DNA of 35,732 nucleotides from JARRNE01 sp963824085 (GCA_963824085.1 CAWGNT010000016.1:1-35732); one strand, 5' to 3'. Shown: positions 9,267 to 17,828, numbered from the stretch's first letter. The notes: a model not told the origin generated them from the sequence alone. Translations and numbers: made by a program.

Positions 9267-9481
9267 GGCGTCGTCTTTCCCGGACGCAGCCCCGCAACCT
9301 TGCCGCTGCGGCACCTCGGTGCCCGCCGGCGGGATACTGTGCCCCGCGGACCGGGAGTGCCAGGGAGATGCAGGCGCTCAGGGAGGGCAGGGAAAGCCAC
9401 GGTCCGTCGCCCGCCGCGCAAGGTGATTGTCTTCAAATCCGCGCAAGCGGCGAGTACCATCGCCGCAAAACGAGAAACCCG

Positions 9482-10684
9482 ATGGACCGGACTCGATACC
9501 GCCGACGGATCCTACTAGCTGTCACGGGACTCTCCCCGCAGGTAGTCACCGAGACGCTCTTCGCCCTGTGCGTGGAGCGCCAGCCCCCGTTCATCCCCAC
9601 CGAAATCCAGCTTCTCACCACCGCCGAAGGGGCCGAGCGGGCGAGTCTCAGCCTCCTCTCATCCGACCCCGGCTGGTTCGCGCGCTTCCGCGCCGACTAC
9701 CGCCTGCCGTCGATCACCTTCGGCACCGCGCAGATCCACGTCCTGCACGGCCACGACGGAGACGCGCTCGAGGACATCCGCACGCTCGCGGACAACGCCG
9801 CGGCGGCCAACGCCATCACCGACTGGGTGCGTGCGCTGACCGCCGACCCCGAGAGCGCCCTGCATGTCTCCATCGCCGGCGGGCGCAAGACCATGGGGTA
9901 TTACCTGGGCTACGCGCTAAGCCTCTTCGGCCGGCCGCAGGATCGACTCTCCCACGTCCTGGTCCCCGAGCCGTTCGAATCGAGCTGGGAGTTCTTTTAT
10001 CCGACTCCCTACCACCGCGTCATCACCACGCGCGACAACAAGCTTGCGGACACCGCCGAGGCCGGCGTCACCCTCGCCGAGATTCCCTTCGTCCGCCTGC
10101 GCGAGGGACTGCCCGACCGCCTTCTAGCCGGCACGGCGAGCTTCGGCCAGACGGTGGCGGCCGCCCAGCGCGCCCTGGAGCCCCCCGAGCTCGTCATCGA
10201 CCTCGCCGGGCAGCGCATCCGCGCTGGCGGTGAGGTGATCACCCTGCCACCGGCCTCGCTCGCCTTCTACTGCACCATGGCGCGCCGCCGCCGCATGGGA
10301 ATGCATGCCGCGCGTTACGACACAAAAGGCCTCGCCGAGCAGCTCCTGGCCGAGTACCGGCGCATCGTCAGCGACATGTCGGGCAACTACGAGCGGCTCG
10401 AAGAGGCCCTGGCCGACGGCATGACGCCGGAGGACTTCGATCAGCGCAAGTCGCGCACCAATGCCGCGATCGAGCAGGCCCTCGGCCGCCAGCTCGCTTC
10501 ACCTTACCTGATCCAGGGCGACGGCAGCCGGCCGAAGACCCGATTTGGCCTGCGCGTCGACCCCGAGGCAATCCGTTTCGCCCCGCTCAGCGAGCCCTCG
10601 CAAGCTTGCGAGCCCGACCCGGTTGCGGCCGAACGTGGGAAGCTTCCGCCCGACCAGACCCACCCCATGGAGCGGAAGGCATGA
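9482..10684 (+). CDS. NE0113-family CARF protein, ring-nuclease candidate
   Basis: 400 residues from ATG at 9482 (MDRTRYRRRILLAVTG); the frame is open further upstream but this start gives the family's usual N-terminus. Hallmarks of the Cas_NE0113 (TIGR02584) family: ILLAVTGLSPQVVTETLFAL at 10-29, LLTTAEGA, and the CARF core SIAGGRKTMGYYLGYALSLF followed by GRPQDRLSHVLVP. CARF domains bind cyclic oligoadenylate made by Cas10. This family is annotated in databases as a Csm6-type ring nuclease, so it may degrade the messenger and switch the response off; this is family knowledge, not visible catalysis. No HEPN Rx4-6H or PD-(D/E)xK motif is evident. The C-terminal ~150 residues are helical and unassigned. 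Its stop overlaps the next start as ATGA. Confidence 0.85.
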   Translation: MDRTRYRRRILLAVTGLSPQVVTETLFALCVERQPPFIPTEIQLLTTAEGAERASLSLLSSDPGWFARFRADYRLPSITFGTAQIHVLHGHDGDALEDIRTLADNAAAANAITDWVRALTADPESALHVSIAGGRKTMGYYLGYALSLFGRPQDRLSHVLVPEPFESSWEFFYPTPYHRVITTRDNKLADTAEAGVTLAEIPFVRLREGLPDRLLAGTASFGQTVAAAQRALEPPELVIDLAGQRIRAGGEVITLPPASLAFYCTMARRRRMGMHAARYDTKGLAEQLLAEYRRIVSDMSGNYERLEEALADGMTPEDFDQRKSRTNAAIEQALGRQLASPYLIQGDGSRPKTRFGLRVDPEAIRFAPLSEPSQACEPDPVAAERGKLPPDQTHPMERKA

Positions 10685-10899
10685 ACGACGGCGCCATGCA
10701 GGGCCAGGTTCAGCGCGAGCGCCTCTTGATGGAGAAGCAGTGGTACGAGCGCGAGTCGCCGTTCCAGTGCGTGATCGGCAGCATGTTGGCCATGTACGGG
10801 GTGCTTCAGGGCATCGTCAGCGGAGGGCCTGCGGCCAGTCCGGCGCTTGAGCTGGACGGCGAACAGTGGCTGAACGCGAACGAGCTTACGCACAGTTGA
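10681..10899 (+). CDS. Unrecognised 72-residue protein with a hydrophobic segment
   Basis: The start ATG at 10681 overlaps the stop of the NE0113 gene (ATGA), a strong sign of translational coupling. The N-terminal ~27 residues are charged (QRERLLMEKQWYERES). Residues about 28-48 (FQCVIGSMLAMYGVLQGIVSG) form the only hydrophobic stretch, long enough for one membrane helix but containing a Gln and several Gly. The tail is acidic and polar. I do not recognise the family. Type III loci sometimes carry small or membrane-bound ancillary proteins (for example CARF-TM proteins), but this one is too short to hold a CARF domain, so any signal sensing would need a partner such as the neighbouring NE0113 protein. 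A chance open frame is possible but unlikely given the exact overlap. Confidence 0.6.
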   Translation: MNDGAMQGQVQRERLLMEKQWYERESPFQCVIGSMLAMYGVLQGIVSGGPAASPALELDGEQWLNANELTHS

Positions 10900-10928
10900 G
10901 CACGTGGCCCAGCTACCGAGCCGTCGAA

Positions 10929-10953
10929 GGAACGACGCGAATAAAGTCGTTCC
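10929..10953 (+). promoter_or_regulatory. 8-bp stem-loop just upstream of cas10
   Basis: GGAACGAC pairs exactly with GTCGTTCC across the loop GCGAATAAA. It sits 30 bases after the 72-residue gene and 18 bases before the cas10 start codon, next to its ribosome site. There is no T run, so an operator or an mRNA structure affecting cas10 translation fits better than a terminator. Confidence 0.35.
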
Positions 10954-10971
10954 GCTGAAGTGAGAGAACCT

Positions 10972-13655
10972 ATGAACAATCAAGATCTATTAGCCAACTC
11001 GTGCCGTGTTGCCCTCGCGGCCATGACGCATGACCTCGGCAAGTTCGCCGAGCGGGCAGGTGTCGACTTCGAGGCCGAGGTGTTGGAGTCAAACCTCCAA
11101 CAGTACGCGCGTCGGCAGGAGGCAGGCGGCAGGCATTGGTATAGCCACCGCCACGCGGCGTATACGGCCCTGGCGATCGATCTCCTGGAACAGCATTTCC
11201 CGCGTCTGGTCGGGGAGGACGTTGCACCCTTTGCTGCCTGGAGCGCATCCGACGTCGACGACTCCTTGATCAATGCTGCAGCGCGCCATCACCGCCCGGA
11301 GACCTTCCTGCAGTGGATCATCGCCACCGCAGACCGGGTGGCGTCGGGCTTCGAGCGTGAGACCTTCGACCGCTACAACGACGCGCCCGAGGAGACCTCC
11401 ACCCGGCGGAACCACATCACTGCCCGCCAGCTCACCCTGTTCGAGCAGATCCGGCTCGACGGCGAGGTCGGGAGCGGGCCCCTGCAGCACCGCTATCCGC
11501 TGCGGCCCCTTTGCCCCGACAGTCTCTTTCCCCAGCCGGCCGGGGACTGCGAGTCGGACGATGCCAAGGGCGCGCAAGGAGAGTACCGCAAGCTTTGGGA
11601 AGCCTTCGCGCAGGCGCTGACCCGAATTCCGGAATCCCACCAGGATCGGCTGGACCTCTGGCTCGACCACTTCGACACTCTGCTCGCGACCTACACCCAC
11701 GCGATTCCCGCTGCCACCGCGTTCGGGGTCAAGCCGGAGGTCTCGCTCTACGACCACAGCAAGGCGGTGGCGGCCCTCGCTGTCGCCCTCTGGCGCTATC
11801 ACCACGAGCGGGGCGACGACCCCGAGGCGGTGGCGCCGGCGCTGAGCCGGCGGAGCGATTGGGGCGAGCCGAAGCTCCTGCTGATCCAGGGCGACCTCTT
11901 TGGCATCCAGGACTTCATCTTCGCCGCCGGCGGCGAGACTCAGCGGCGCGCGGCAAAGCTCCTGCGCGGGCGCTCCTTCTACGTCGGTGTGCTCACCGAA
12001 TGCGCCGCGATGAAGGTGCTCGACGCGCTCGCCCTGCCGCCGACGAGCCAAATCACCAACGCTGCCGGCAAGTTCCTGATCGTGACGCCGAACACCACGG
12101 CCACGCGCCAGGCATTGGAAGAGGTGCGAAGCGAGCTCGACCACTGGTTCCTGGAGCACAGCTTCGGCCAGTCGGGCATCGGCCTTGCCTGGCTGGAGGC
12201 GGCCTGCGACGATTTCCTCGGCGGGGACGACACGCCAGGCCAGCGCCACGTGCGCTTCGGCGCCCTGATGAAGCGCCTGTTCGCTCAGCTCGAGCAGGCC
12301 AAGGCGCAGCGCTTCGGCCTGTGCGGTGACGCGGCCCCGGCCCCGCTCTTCGCGGGCTTCCTCGACTCCTTCAACAACACGCTCGGCGTCTGCCAGATCG
12401 ACGGCCGATCACCCGCCGTCACCACCATCGAGGACGACGGGCGGCAGATCTGCGTCAGCCGCCTCGCCAAGGACCAGATCGACCTCGGGAACTGGCTCAC
12501 GCGCTTCGAGCGCCTGCTCGTGGGCCGCGAGGGGATCGGGAGCCAAACCCTCCAGGTCCCGATCTTCGGCTATCGGGTGAGCTTCACGGGGGATGAGGAG
12601 ATCGAGCGGCCGCTTCGGGCCGGCCGTGCGCGACGGCATCCTGCTGCGGATGTGGGATTTCAGCCTGCCCGATCCCAACCCGGCGCAGCCGCTCTGGCAC
12701 GGTTATGCCCGGCGCTACATCAACGGCTACGTGCCGCGGTTTGCGGGCGATGAGGGCGAAAATCAGTGGGTCCGCGAGAAGTATGAGCGCGCCGACCCCG
12801 ACACCGACTTCGACCCGCGGCCGCAACGAGCCAAAGACCCTGAATCACCTTGCTGGCGAGGACCAGCAGCTCGCGGCGGACAACCGCTGGCTCGGCGTGC
12901 GCGCGCTGACCACCCTCAAGGGGGACGTCGACAACCTCGGCCTGATTTTCCAGCAGGGCCTGAGCCAGCCGACCTTCGCCAAGATGGCCGCGCTCTCGCG
13001 CCAGATGAACGCCTTCTTTGCCATCTACCTCCCCTGGCTGTGCCGCACCAGCTACCCGAACGCCTACACGGTGTTCGCCGGCGGCGACGACTTTTTCCTC
13101 ATCGGCCCCTGGCACTCACAGATCCGTCTGGCGCGGGAGCTTCGCCGGGAGTTCGTCCGCTACGTCGCGGAGAATCCCGACATCCATTTCTCGGCGGGCC
13201 TCTCCATGACCAAGCCGGGCTTGCCCGTTCGCCACCTCGCCGAGCTCGGGGAGCAGGCGCTGGATGCCGCCAAGACCAGCCGTTCGCAGAAGGACAGTGT
13301 GACCTGCTTCGGCGAGACGGTGTCCTGGAGCACGTTCGACGCCCTCGGGAGCGCGGGGGTCGAGCTCGATCGGCTCGCCAGCGCGCTGAACCTGAGCACC
13401 GGCTACCTGTACGGACTCATGGAGCTGGTCGACAAGGCCGCGCGCGTCCACGAACGCCCGGAGAACGCGATCTGGTACAGCTACTTCGCCTACCGCACCC
13501 GGCGCCTGCTGGAGCGGGATCGGCGGCTCTCGGAGGCGGATCGCCGGCGGCTGCAGCACGAGCTTGCCGCGGGCATCGCGAACAACGGCATCGAGCGCTT
13601 CGGCGGGGCCTACCGCATTGCGCTCTTCACCCACCTTTATCGGGCACGCGACTAA
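10972..13655 (+). CDS. cas10: Cas10/Csm1, type III-A signature protein (two apparent frameshifts)
   Basis: Large subunit of the Csm complex; makes cyclic oligoadenylate from ATP on target RNA binding and, in many systems, cuts ssDNA with its HD domain. Start ATG 10972 (MNNQDLLA) has GAGAG upstream. Residues 18-25, MTHDLGKF, carry the HD pair. Further on are the Csm1 hallmark LIQGDLFGIQDFIF, LLRGRSFYV, and in the second palm LKGDVDNLG and FAGGDDFF: the GGDD cyclase motif is intact. The reading frame shifts twice, near 12606-12613 and near 12817-12824, each time by +1 (or -2), and protein homology continues across both points (EEIE to GRFGPAVRDG; DFDPR to NEPKTLNHLA). Both shifts fall in the palindrome GCGGCCGC. 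I favour sequencing error or recent damage over programmed shifting. Csm2 follows 13 bases later. Confidence 0.9.
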
Positions 13656-13667
13656 GAGGGCACTACC

Positions 13668-14174
13668 ATGGCGAATGCACCCTATCAGAAAGGCCCCCGC
13701 CGCGAGGGCGGTCCGCGGCGCGACGATCATCGCGGCGGCCGCCCGCCCGGTGGCGGGCCGCGCGGCCCTTATGTTCCCGACATCGATCTCACCGGCATTC
13801 GCCTGGCGGGCAAGCTCGACCCCGAGCTCTTCAACGGCGTCGCGAGGCGGGCCGCGGAAACTATCGGAGGCCCGGAGCGCTACCAGAAAAACAAGCCGAG
13901 TCAGCTCCGCCGCTTCTACGACGAGCTGACCATGTGGGTGGCTAAGGTTGAGCAGAATCCGGAGCGCTTCGACGAGTACCTCCCCTTCATCCGCATGCTC
14001 AACGCGAAGGCCGCCTACGCGGAGGGGAGGGAGCTGGTCGATCGCAACTTCGTGCGGCTCCTTGAGCACTGCCTGAAGGCCGCGGAGGACGCGGCGACGC
14101 TGCGCACGGCCAAGCTCTTCTTCGAGGCCTTTCTCGGCTTCTACAAGGAAGTGCGTCCCAAGGACAACCAATAG
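13668..14174 (+). CDS. csm2: Csm2, small subunit of the type III-A complex
   Basis: 168 residues. The C-terminal ~125 residues match Csm2: KPSQLRRFYDELTMWVAKVEQ in two adjacent blocks, LPFIRMLNAKAAYAEGRELVD, and the closing LFFEAFLGFYKEV. Csm2 is an all-helical protein that multimerises along the crRNA-target duplex inside the complex. The first ~38 residues are unusually long for the family and rich in Arg, Gly and Pro (RREGGPRRDDHRGGRPPGGG), probably disordered and RNA-binding. A GAGGG site precedes the ATG. The gene lies 13 bases after cas10 and 43 before csm3, in one operon. Confidence 0.92.
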   Translation: MANAPYQKGPRREGGPRRDDHRGGRPPGGGPRGPYVPDIDLTGIRLAGKLDPELFNGVARRAAETIGGPERYQKNKPSQLRRFYDELTMWVAKVEQNPERFDEYLPFIRMLNAKAAYAEGRELVDRNFVRLLEHCLKAAEDAATLRTAKLFFEAFLGFYKEVRPKDNQ

Positions 14175-14216
14175 GGCCGCTTCCGGAAGTCAGCCACATT
14201 CTCTCAGGAGTCAGCA

Positions 14217-14927
14217 ATGCAGCTAACCCACATCCGCAAGATCACCGGCCGGATCGAGCTCGTCAGCGGCCTGCACATCGGCGGCGGCAACACCGAGATG
14301 CACATCGGCGGCACCGACAACCCGGTCATTAAGAACCCGGTAACCGGCCAGCCGTACATCCCAGGCTCCAGCCTCAAGGGCAAGATGCGCAGCCTCGTGG
14401 AATGGCGCACGGGCGTGGTGGGGGCTACCAACGGCAAGCCGCTCGGCTTCCGCGACATCGCGGGGCTCGGCCCGGAGCAGCAGGTCCAGGGCAAGACCTT
14501 GCTCAAGCTCTTTGGCGGTGCCCCGGAAGGCGCGCCGGATGAGGCGCTCATCCGCGAGATCGGCCCCACGCGCCTCGCCTTCTGGGACTGCAACCTCGAT
14601 CCCGCGTGGGTCGAGGAAATGGGCAGGCGCAACCTCCTCCTCACCGAGAACAAGACCGAGAACGCGATCGACCGTATCCGCGGTGTGGCCGAGCACCCGC
14701 GCAACACCGAGCGCGTCCCCGCCGGCGCCCGCTTCGACTTCCAGCTCACTTTGAAGGTCCACGACGGCGAAGACCTGCTGGACGACGTCCTCACCGGGCT
14801 CAAGCTGGTCGAGCTGACCGGTCTCGGCGGGTCCGGCTCGCGCGGCTATGGCAAGGTCCGGTTCGTAGGGCTTCAACTGGAAGGCGAGGACCTCCAGGGC
14901 CGTCTCGATCAGCTCACGGTGAGCTGA
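14217..14927 (+). CDS. csm3: Csm3, RAMP backbone subunit and target-RNA nuclease
   Basis: 236 residues, with AGGAG seven bases before the ATG. Typical Csm3 (Cas7-group RAMP): LHIGGGNTEMHIGGTDNPVI with the conserved Asp at position 34 corresponding to the catalytic Asp that cuts target RNA every six bases, followed by the signature PYIPGSSLKGKMRSL. The C-terminus has the Gly-rich RAMP loop GLGGSGSRGYGKVRF. Several copies form the helical backbone on the crRNA. All expected motifs are present, so target cleavage should be intact. Length is normal for the family. It is followed after three bases by csm4. Confidence 0.95.
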   Translation: MQLTHIRKITGRIELVSGLHIGGGNTEMHIGGTDNPVIKNPVTGQPYIPGSSLKGKMRSLVEWRTGVVGATNGKPLGFRDIAGLGPEQQVQGKTLLKLFGGAPEGAPDEALIREIGPTRLAFWDCNLDPAWVEEMGRRNLLLTENKTENAIDRIRGVAEHPRNTERVPAGARFDFQLTLKVHDGEDLLDDVLTGLKLVELTGLGGSGSRGYGKVRFVGLQLEGEDLQGRLDQLTVS

Positions 14928-14930
14928 GCG

Positions 14931-15920
14931 GTGAGCGCGATGGACGGCCTAACCCTGCGCATCGAGCCCCTGAGCCCGTTCGGCTCCCCGCTGATGGGCG
15001 ACATGCTTTTCGGCCAGCTCTGCTGGGCGGTGCGTCACCGTTTCGGTGAAGACCGGCTGCGCGAGCTGCTGGAAGGCTATACCCGGGGCCGGCCTTTCGC
15101 CATCGTCTCGGACGCCCTGCCCGAGGGACATCTCCCGCGTCCGGCCTTGCCTCTGTCCCTGTTTCGCGAGGTGGCGGACGCGGACCGCAAGCAGCTCAAG
15201 AAACGCTTCTGGCTCCCGCTGGAGGCGCTCGGGCAGCCGCTCCAGGACTGGCTGGGCGCTTGCCGCAGCGAGCGCGAGCTTCTTGCGGCGTCTGCCAAGC
15301 CAGCGGTTGAACAGCCCCCCACGGCGTTGAGCGTCCTGCACCCGCAGCCGCACAACAGCATCAGCCGCCTTACCGGCACCACGGGCCGGGGCGACTTTGC
15401 TCCCTTTACCCTGTTGCAGCGCTGGCACGCCCCGGGGATCGTGCTGACGTGCCGGATCCTATTCGATGTCGAGCGCATCCAGGCCGACGAGCTGTGTCAG
15501 CTGTTTGCCGACATGGGCACAACCGGCTTCGGCCGCGACGCCAGCACCGGCCTCGGCAAGTTCCGCACGGAGCCAGTTGCCGAGCCCTGGCCCGGGCAGC
15601 CGGACGGGAACGCCTGTCTGACGCTCGCCCCCTGCGCGCCGCAGGGGCAGGGGCTCGATCCGCAGCGTAGCTTCTACGAGGTTTTCACCCGCTTCGGCCG
15701 CCATGGCGACGCTTTGGTGCACCGCGGCAACCCCTTCAAGACGCCCGTGCTCCTGGCCCGCGCCGGGGCACTGCTGTCCCCCCGGCAGCCGACTGGCGCC
15801 CGCTTCATCGGCCAGGGGCTTGGGGGCGACGGGTCGCTCTCCAAGGTCATGCGGGAGACGGTCCAGCAAGGCTACGCCCCCTGTGTTCAGATTCACTTGC
15901 CAGCTGAGGTGGCCGCATGA
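14931..15920 (+). CDS. csm4: Csm4, RAMP subunit holding the crRNA 5' handle
   Basis: 329 residues from GTG 14931; ATG 14940 (MDGLTLRIEP) is equally possible since the sequence GGTGAGC precedes each. Csm4 is the Cas5-group RAMP that caps the complex, binds the repeat-derived 5' handle and contacts Cas10. Visible features: N-terminal SPFGSPLMGDMLFGQLCWAV, the LHPQPHNSISRLTGTTGRG segment, the Gly-rich loop GTTGFGRDASTGLGKF and a C-terminal FKTPVLLARAGALL. Its stop overlaps the csm5 start as ATGA, indicating translational coupling. Confidence 0.93.
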   Translation: MSAMDGLTLRIEPLSPFGSPLMGDMLFGQLCWAVRHRFGEDRLRELLEGYTRGRPFAIVSDALPEGHLPRPALPLSLFREVADADRKQLKKRFWLPLEALGQPLQDWLGACRSERELLAASAKPAVEQPPTALSVLHPQPHNSISRLTGTTGRGDFAPFTLLQRWHAPGIVLTCRILFDVERIQADELCQLFADMGTTGFGRDASTGLGKFRTEPVAEPWPGQPDGNACLTLAPCAPQGQGLDPQRSFYEVFTRFGRHGDALVHRGNPFKTPVLLARAGALLSPRQPTGARFIGQGLGGDGSLSKVMRETVQQGYAPCVQIHLPAEVAA

Positions 15921-17176
15921 GCAACGCGTTCCTGAGCGCCTGGCAGCTCGCCATCACCCCGCTGGCGCCGCTGCACATCGGCACCGGTGAGGACTTCGAC
16001 CCGACCAACTACGTCATCGACGACACGACCCTCTACTCGTTCAGTCCGGAGGCCGCGCTTCAGGCCCTACCGGAGTCCGGCCGGCGCGAGCTGCTGAACG
16101 TGGTCAACGGCCGCCCCGTGGTGGCCATGATCAAGCAGGTGCAGGCCCTCTTTTATCGTCACCGCGAGCGTCTGGTCCCCTTCTCCGAGCACGCCATGCC
16201 GGTCCTGCCGAGCATTGCCGCCGAGTACGCGCAGCGCGTGGGCAAGACCGCCCAGCGCGAGGAGAGCGGCCGCGAGATCATCAATCAGCTGCGCATCGAG
16301 CGCACCTACGCCGACCCCACGAGCCGGCGGCCTATCCTGCCCGGTAGCAGCCTAAAGGGGGCGATCCGCACCGCGCTGCTCGATGGCGAGCTGGGCGGCG
16401 AGGGGTTGACCCCAGAGGAGCGGGCGCTCAAGCCGCAGCAGCAGAACCGCGCGCTCCAGCAGCGCCTGTTCCGCTACCGGCAGTTCGACCTCGACCCCAT
16501 GCGCCTGGTGCAGGTGGGCGATGCGCAGGACGTAACCCCGCCGGACATGTTCGGCACCGAGGTGCGCTACGCGGTCAACCGCAAGCGCCACCCCGTGCTG
16601 AAGGAGGGCCGCGAGATCGCTGCCCAGGCGGAGAACCTACGCCAGGTTCTGGAGTGCGTGCCGCCCCTGCGCCCGCGCGCCTTCTCTGGCCGATTGACCC
16701 TTCAGGTGCCGGGAGACCTGCAGAGCCGCAAGCTGCCGGACCCGGCGCTACGGTGGACGCTGGAGGACATCGCCGGCGCCTGCAACGCCTTCTATCGCCC
16801 GATCTTCGACGGAGAGATGCGGGAGCTGCGCGAGCGCGGCTACCTTGACGGCGATTGGGCCGTCCGGGTCGAGCAAGTGCTTGCCGGCTGCGCGTCGGCC
16901 CTGGAGCAGGGGCGATCCTTCCTGCTGCGCGTTGGCCGCCACAGCGGCGCGGAGTCGGTCACCCTGAACGGTGTGCGCAGCATCAAGATCCTCATGGGAA
17001 AGGACCCCGCGACAGGCCGCATGCGCTGGGATTACCTGTCGGCGGCGAAGACGTTCTGGCTGGCAGGCAGGGACCTCCAGGACAGACGGGATCTTCTCCC
17101 TTTTGGCTGGGCGCTGGTGGAGTGTGTGCCTGTCGGCGGGTCACCATGCCGACTGGCCGGGCGACCTTATGCGTGA
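15917..17176 (+). CDS. csm5: Csm5, RAMP subunit at the crRNA 3' end
   Basis: 419 residues, starting in an ATGA overlap with csm4. Csm5 is a Cas7-like RAMP at the crRNA 3' end and helps crRNA maturation. Evidence: N-terminal LAITPLAPLHIGTGEDFDP, IERTYADP then ILPGSSLKGAIRTALLDG, DMFGTEVRYAVNRK, FSGRLTLQVPG, and the C-terminal LLPFGWALVE. The last ~15 residues after VECVPVGG look like an out-of-frame tail. In the +1 frame the text continues as HHADWPGDLMRDLAVDDGGQ and then the frame of the next entry. So the native protein may carry an extra C-terminal coiled coil, interrupted here by two compensating shifts. Confidence 0.9.
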   Translation: MSNAFLSAWQLAITPLAPLHIGTGEDFDPTNYVIDDTTLYSFSPEAALQALPESGRRELLNVVNGRPVVAMIKQVQALFYRHRERLVPFSEHAMPVLPSIAAEYAQRVGKTAQREESGREIINQLRIERTYADPTSRRPILPGSSLKGAIRTALLDGELGGEGLTPEERALKPQQQNRALQQRLFRYRQFDLDPMRLVQVGDAQDVTPPDMFGTEVRYAVNRKRHPVLKEGREIAAQAENLRQVLECVPPLRPRAFSGRLTLQVPGDLQSRKLPDPALRWTLEDIAGACNAFYRPIFDGEMRELRERGYLDGDWAVRVEQVLAGCASALEQGRSFLLRVGRHSGAESVTLNGVRSIKILMGKDPATGRMRWDYLSAAKTFWLAGRDLQDRRDLLPFGWALVECVPVGGSPCRLAGRPYA

Positions 17177-17200
17177 CCTCGCCGTGGACGACGGTGGCCA

Positions 17201-17590
17201 GTGGACCAGCGCATCATGTCCCGCCAGGCCGAGCTGCGCGATCGGATTGAGGCGGAGGCGGCAGCCGCGGCCGAACGGCGGGCGGCGCAGGAGCGGGCTG
17301 AGCGGGAGGCCGCCGAGCGCGCCGCACGCCTGGAGGCGCTCGGCCCCGAGGCGCGCGCTTTGGAGGAGATGGCGGTGCGCTTTGCCGACGAGCAGGCCGC
17401 CGGCCGCAAGGAGCCGGGCGGAGAGCTGGCCAACCGGCTGGCAGAGCTGATACGTACGGCCGCGGACTGGGACAAGGAGCAGCGGGAGCAGCTCGCTGAC
17501 CTGGCAGGACGGATCTACGCCTACATTGGCTGGGGCAACGCCAAGAAGCGCCAGCAGAAGCGCGAGCGCATCGATGCGCTGCGCAAGTAG
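17201..17590 (+). CDS. Charged coiled-coil protein or displaced C-terminal extension of Csm5
   Basis: 129 residues if started at GTG 17201, in the same frame as csm5 but after its stop. Residues about 8-50 are an Ala-Glu-Arg coiled coil (AEAAAAAERRAAQERAER), followed by a helical region ending in WDKEQREQLADLAGRIYAYI and a basic tail KKRQQKRERIDALRK. No ribosome site stands out before the GTG. Because a third frame bridges csm5 and this segment without stops, I think it was originally the tail of a ~560-residue Csm5, which would be longer than the usual family member. A separate small protein is the alternative. The tail ends 36 bases before the mini-array. Confidence 0.6.
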   Translation: MDQRIMSRQAELRDRIEAEAAAAAERRAAQERAEREAAERAARLEALGPEARALEEMAVRFADEQAAGRKEPGGELANRLAELIRTAADWDKEQREQLADLAGRIYAYIGWGNAKKRQQKRERIDALRK

Positions 17591-17626
17591 AGGCGCAGCC
17601 GCTGGCGGCAAACGGACCTGAAGATG

Positions 17627-17732
17627 CACAACCAGTGAAACCCGAAATGAAGGGGATTAAGACCGTTCATTTGTCTTACCTTTGCTGAGTGCTTCTTCCG
17701 AACCAGAGACCCGAAGGGAAGGGGATTGAGAC
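17627..17732 (+). CRISPR. Degenerate two-repeat mini-array between csm5 and the CARF-HEPN gene
   Basis: Two copies of the array repeat can be aligned here in the same orientation. The first (17627-17663) has lost its first ten bases but matches 24 of the last 27 positions, ending GAAGGGGATTAAGAC. The second (17696-17732) matches 29 of 37, including CAGAGACCCG and GGGGATT. They enclose a 32-base spacer-like sequence, near the size of the main-array spacers. This looks like an eroded array or a remnant of a former array location; the 8-base handle survives in the first copy, so it might still be processed. Confidence 0.8.
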
Positions 17733-17828
17733 CCCCGCTTCCGCGGGGGTGACGAATGGATCGCCAGGTCGGTACTCCCGGTGAAGCAGATCTTCTGCGC
17801 GGGAGTGACGAAGCTGGCGCTTCGTCAC
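17733..17828. promoter_or_regulatory. Cluster of three hairpins upstream of the CARF-HEPN gene
   Basis: Directly after the second degenerate repeat: CCCCCGC/GCGGGGG with a TTCC loop; then ACTCCCG/CGGGAGT around 17773-17806; then a perfect 10-bp stem GTGACGAAGC/GCTTCGTCAC with loop TGGC at 17805-17828. The first two resemble dispersed CCCGC-type palindromes (REP-like) common in proteobacterial intergenic DNA. They could end the csm transcript or mark a new start. Confidence 0.45.

Noticed and set aside
11089..12249. Minus-strand open frame opposite cas10
   Set aside because: Antisense shadow; the plus strand encodes clear Csm1 motifs.
12600..12830. Programmed ribosomal frameshifting in cas10
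   Set aside because: No slippery heptamer is evident, two shifts of the same sense would be needed, and neighbouring genes show error-like indels.
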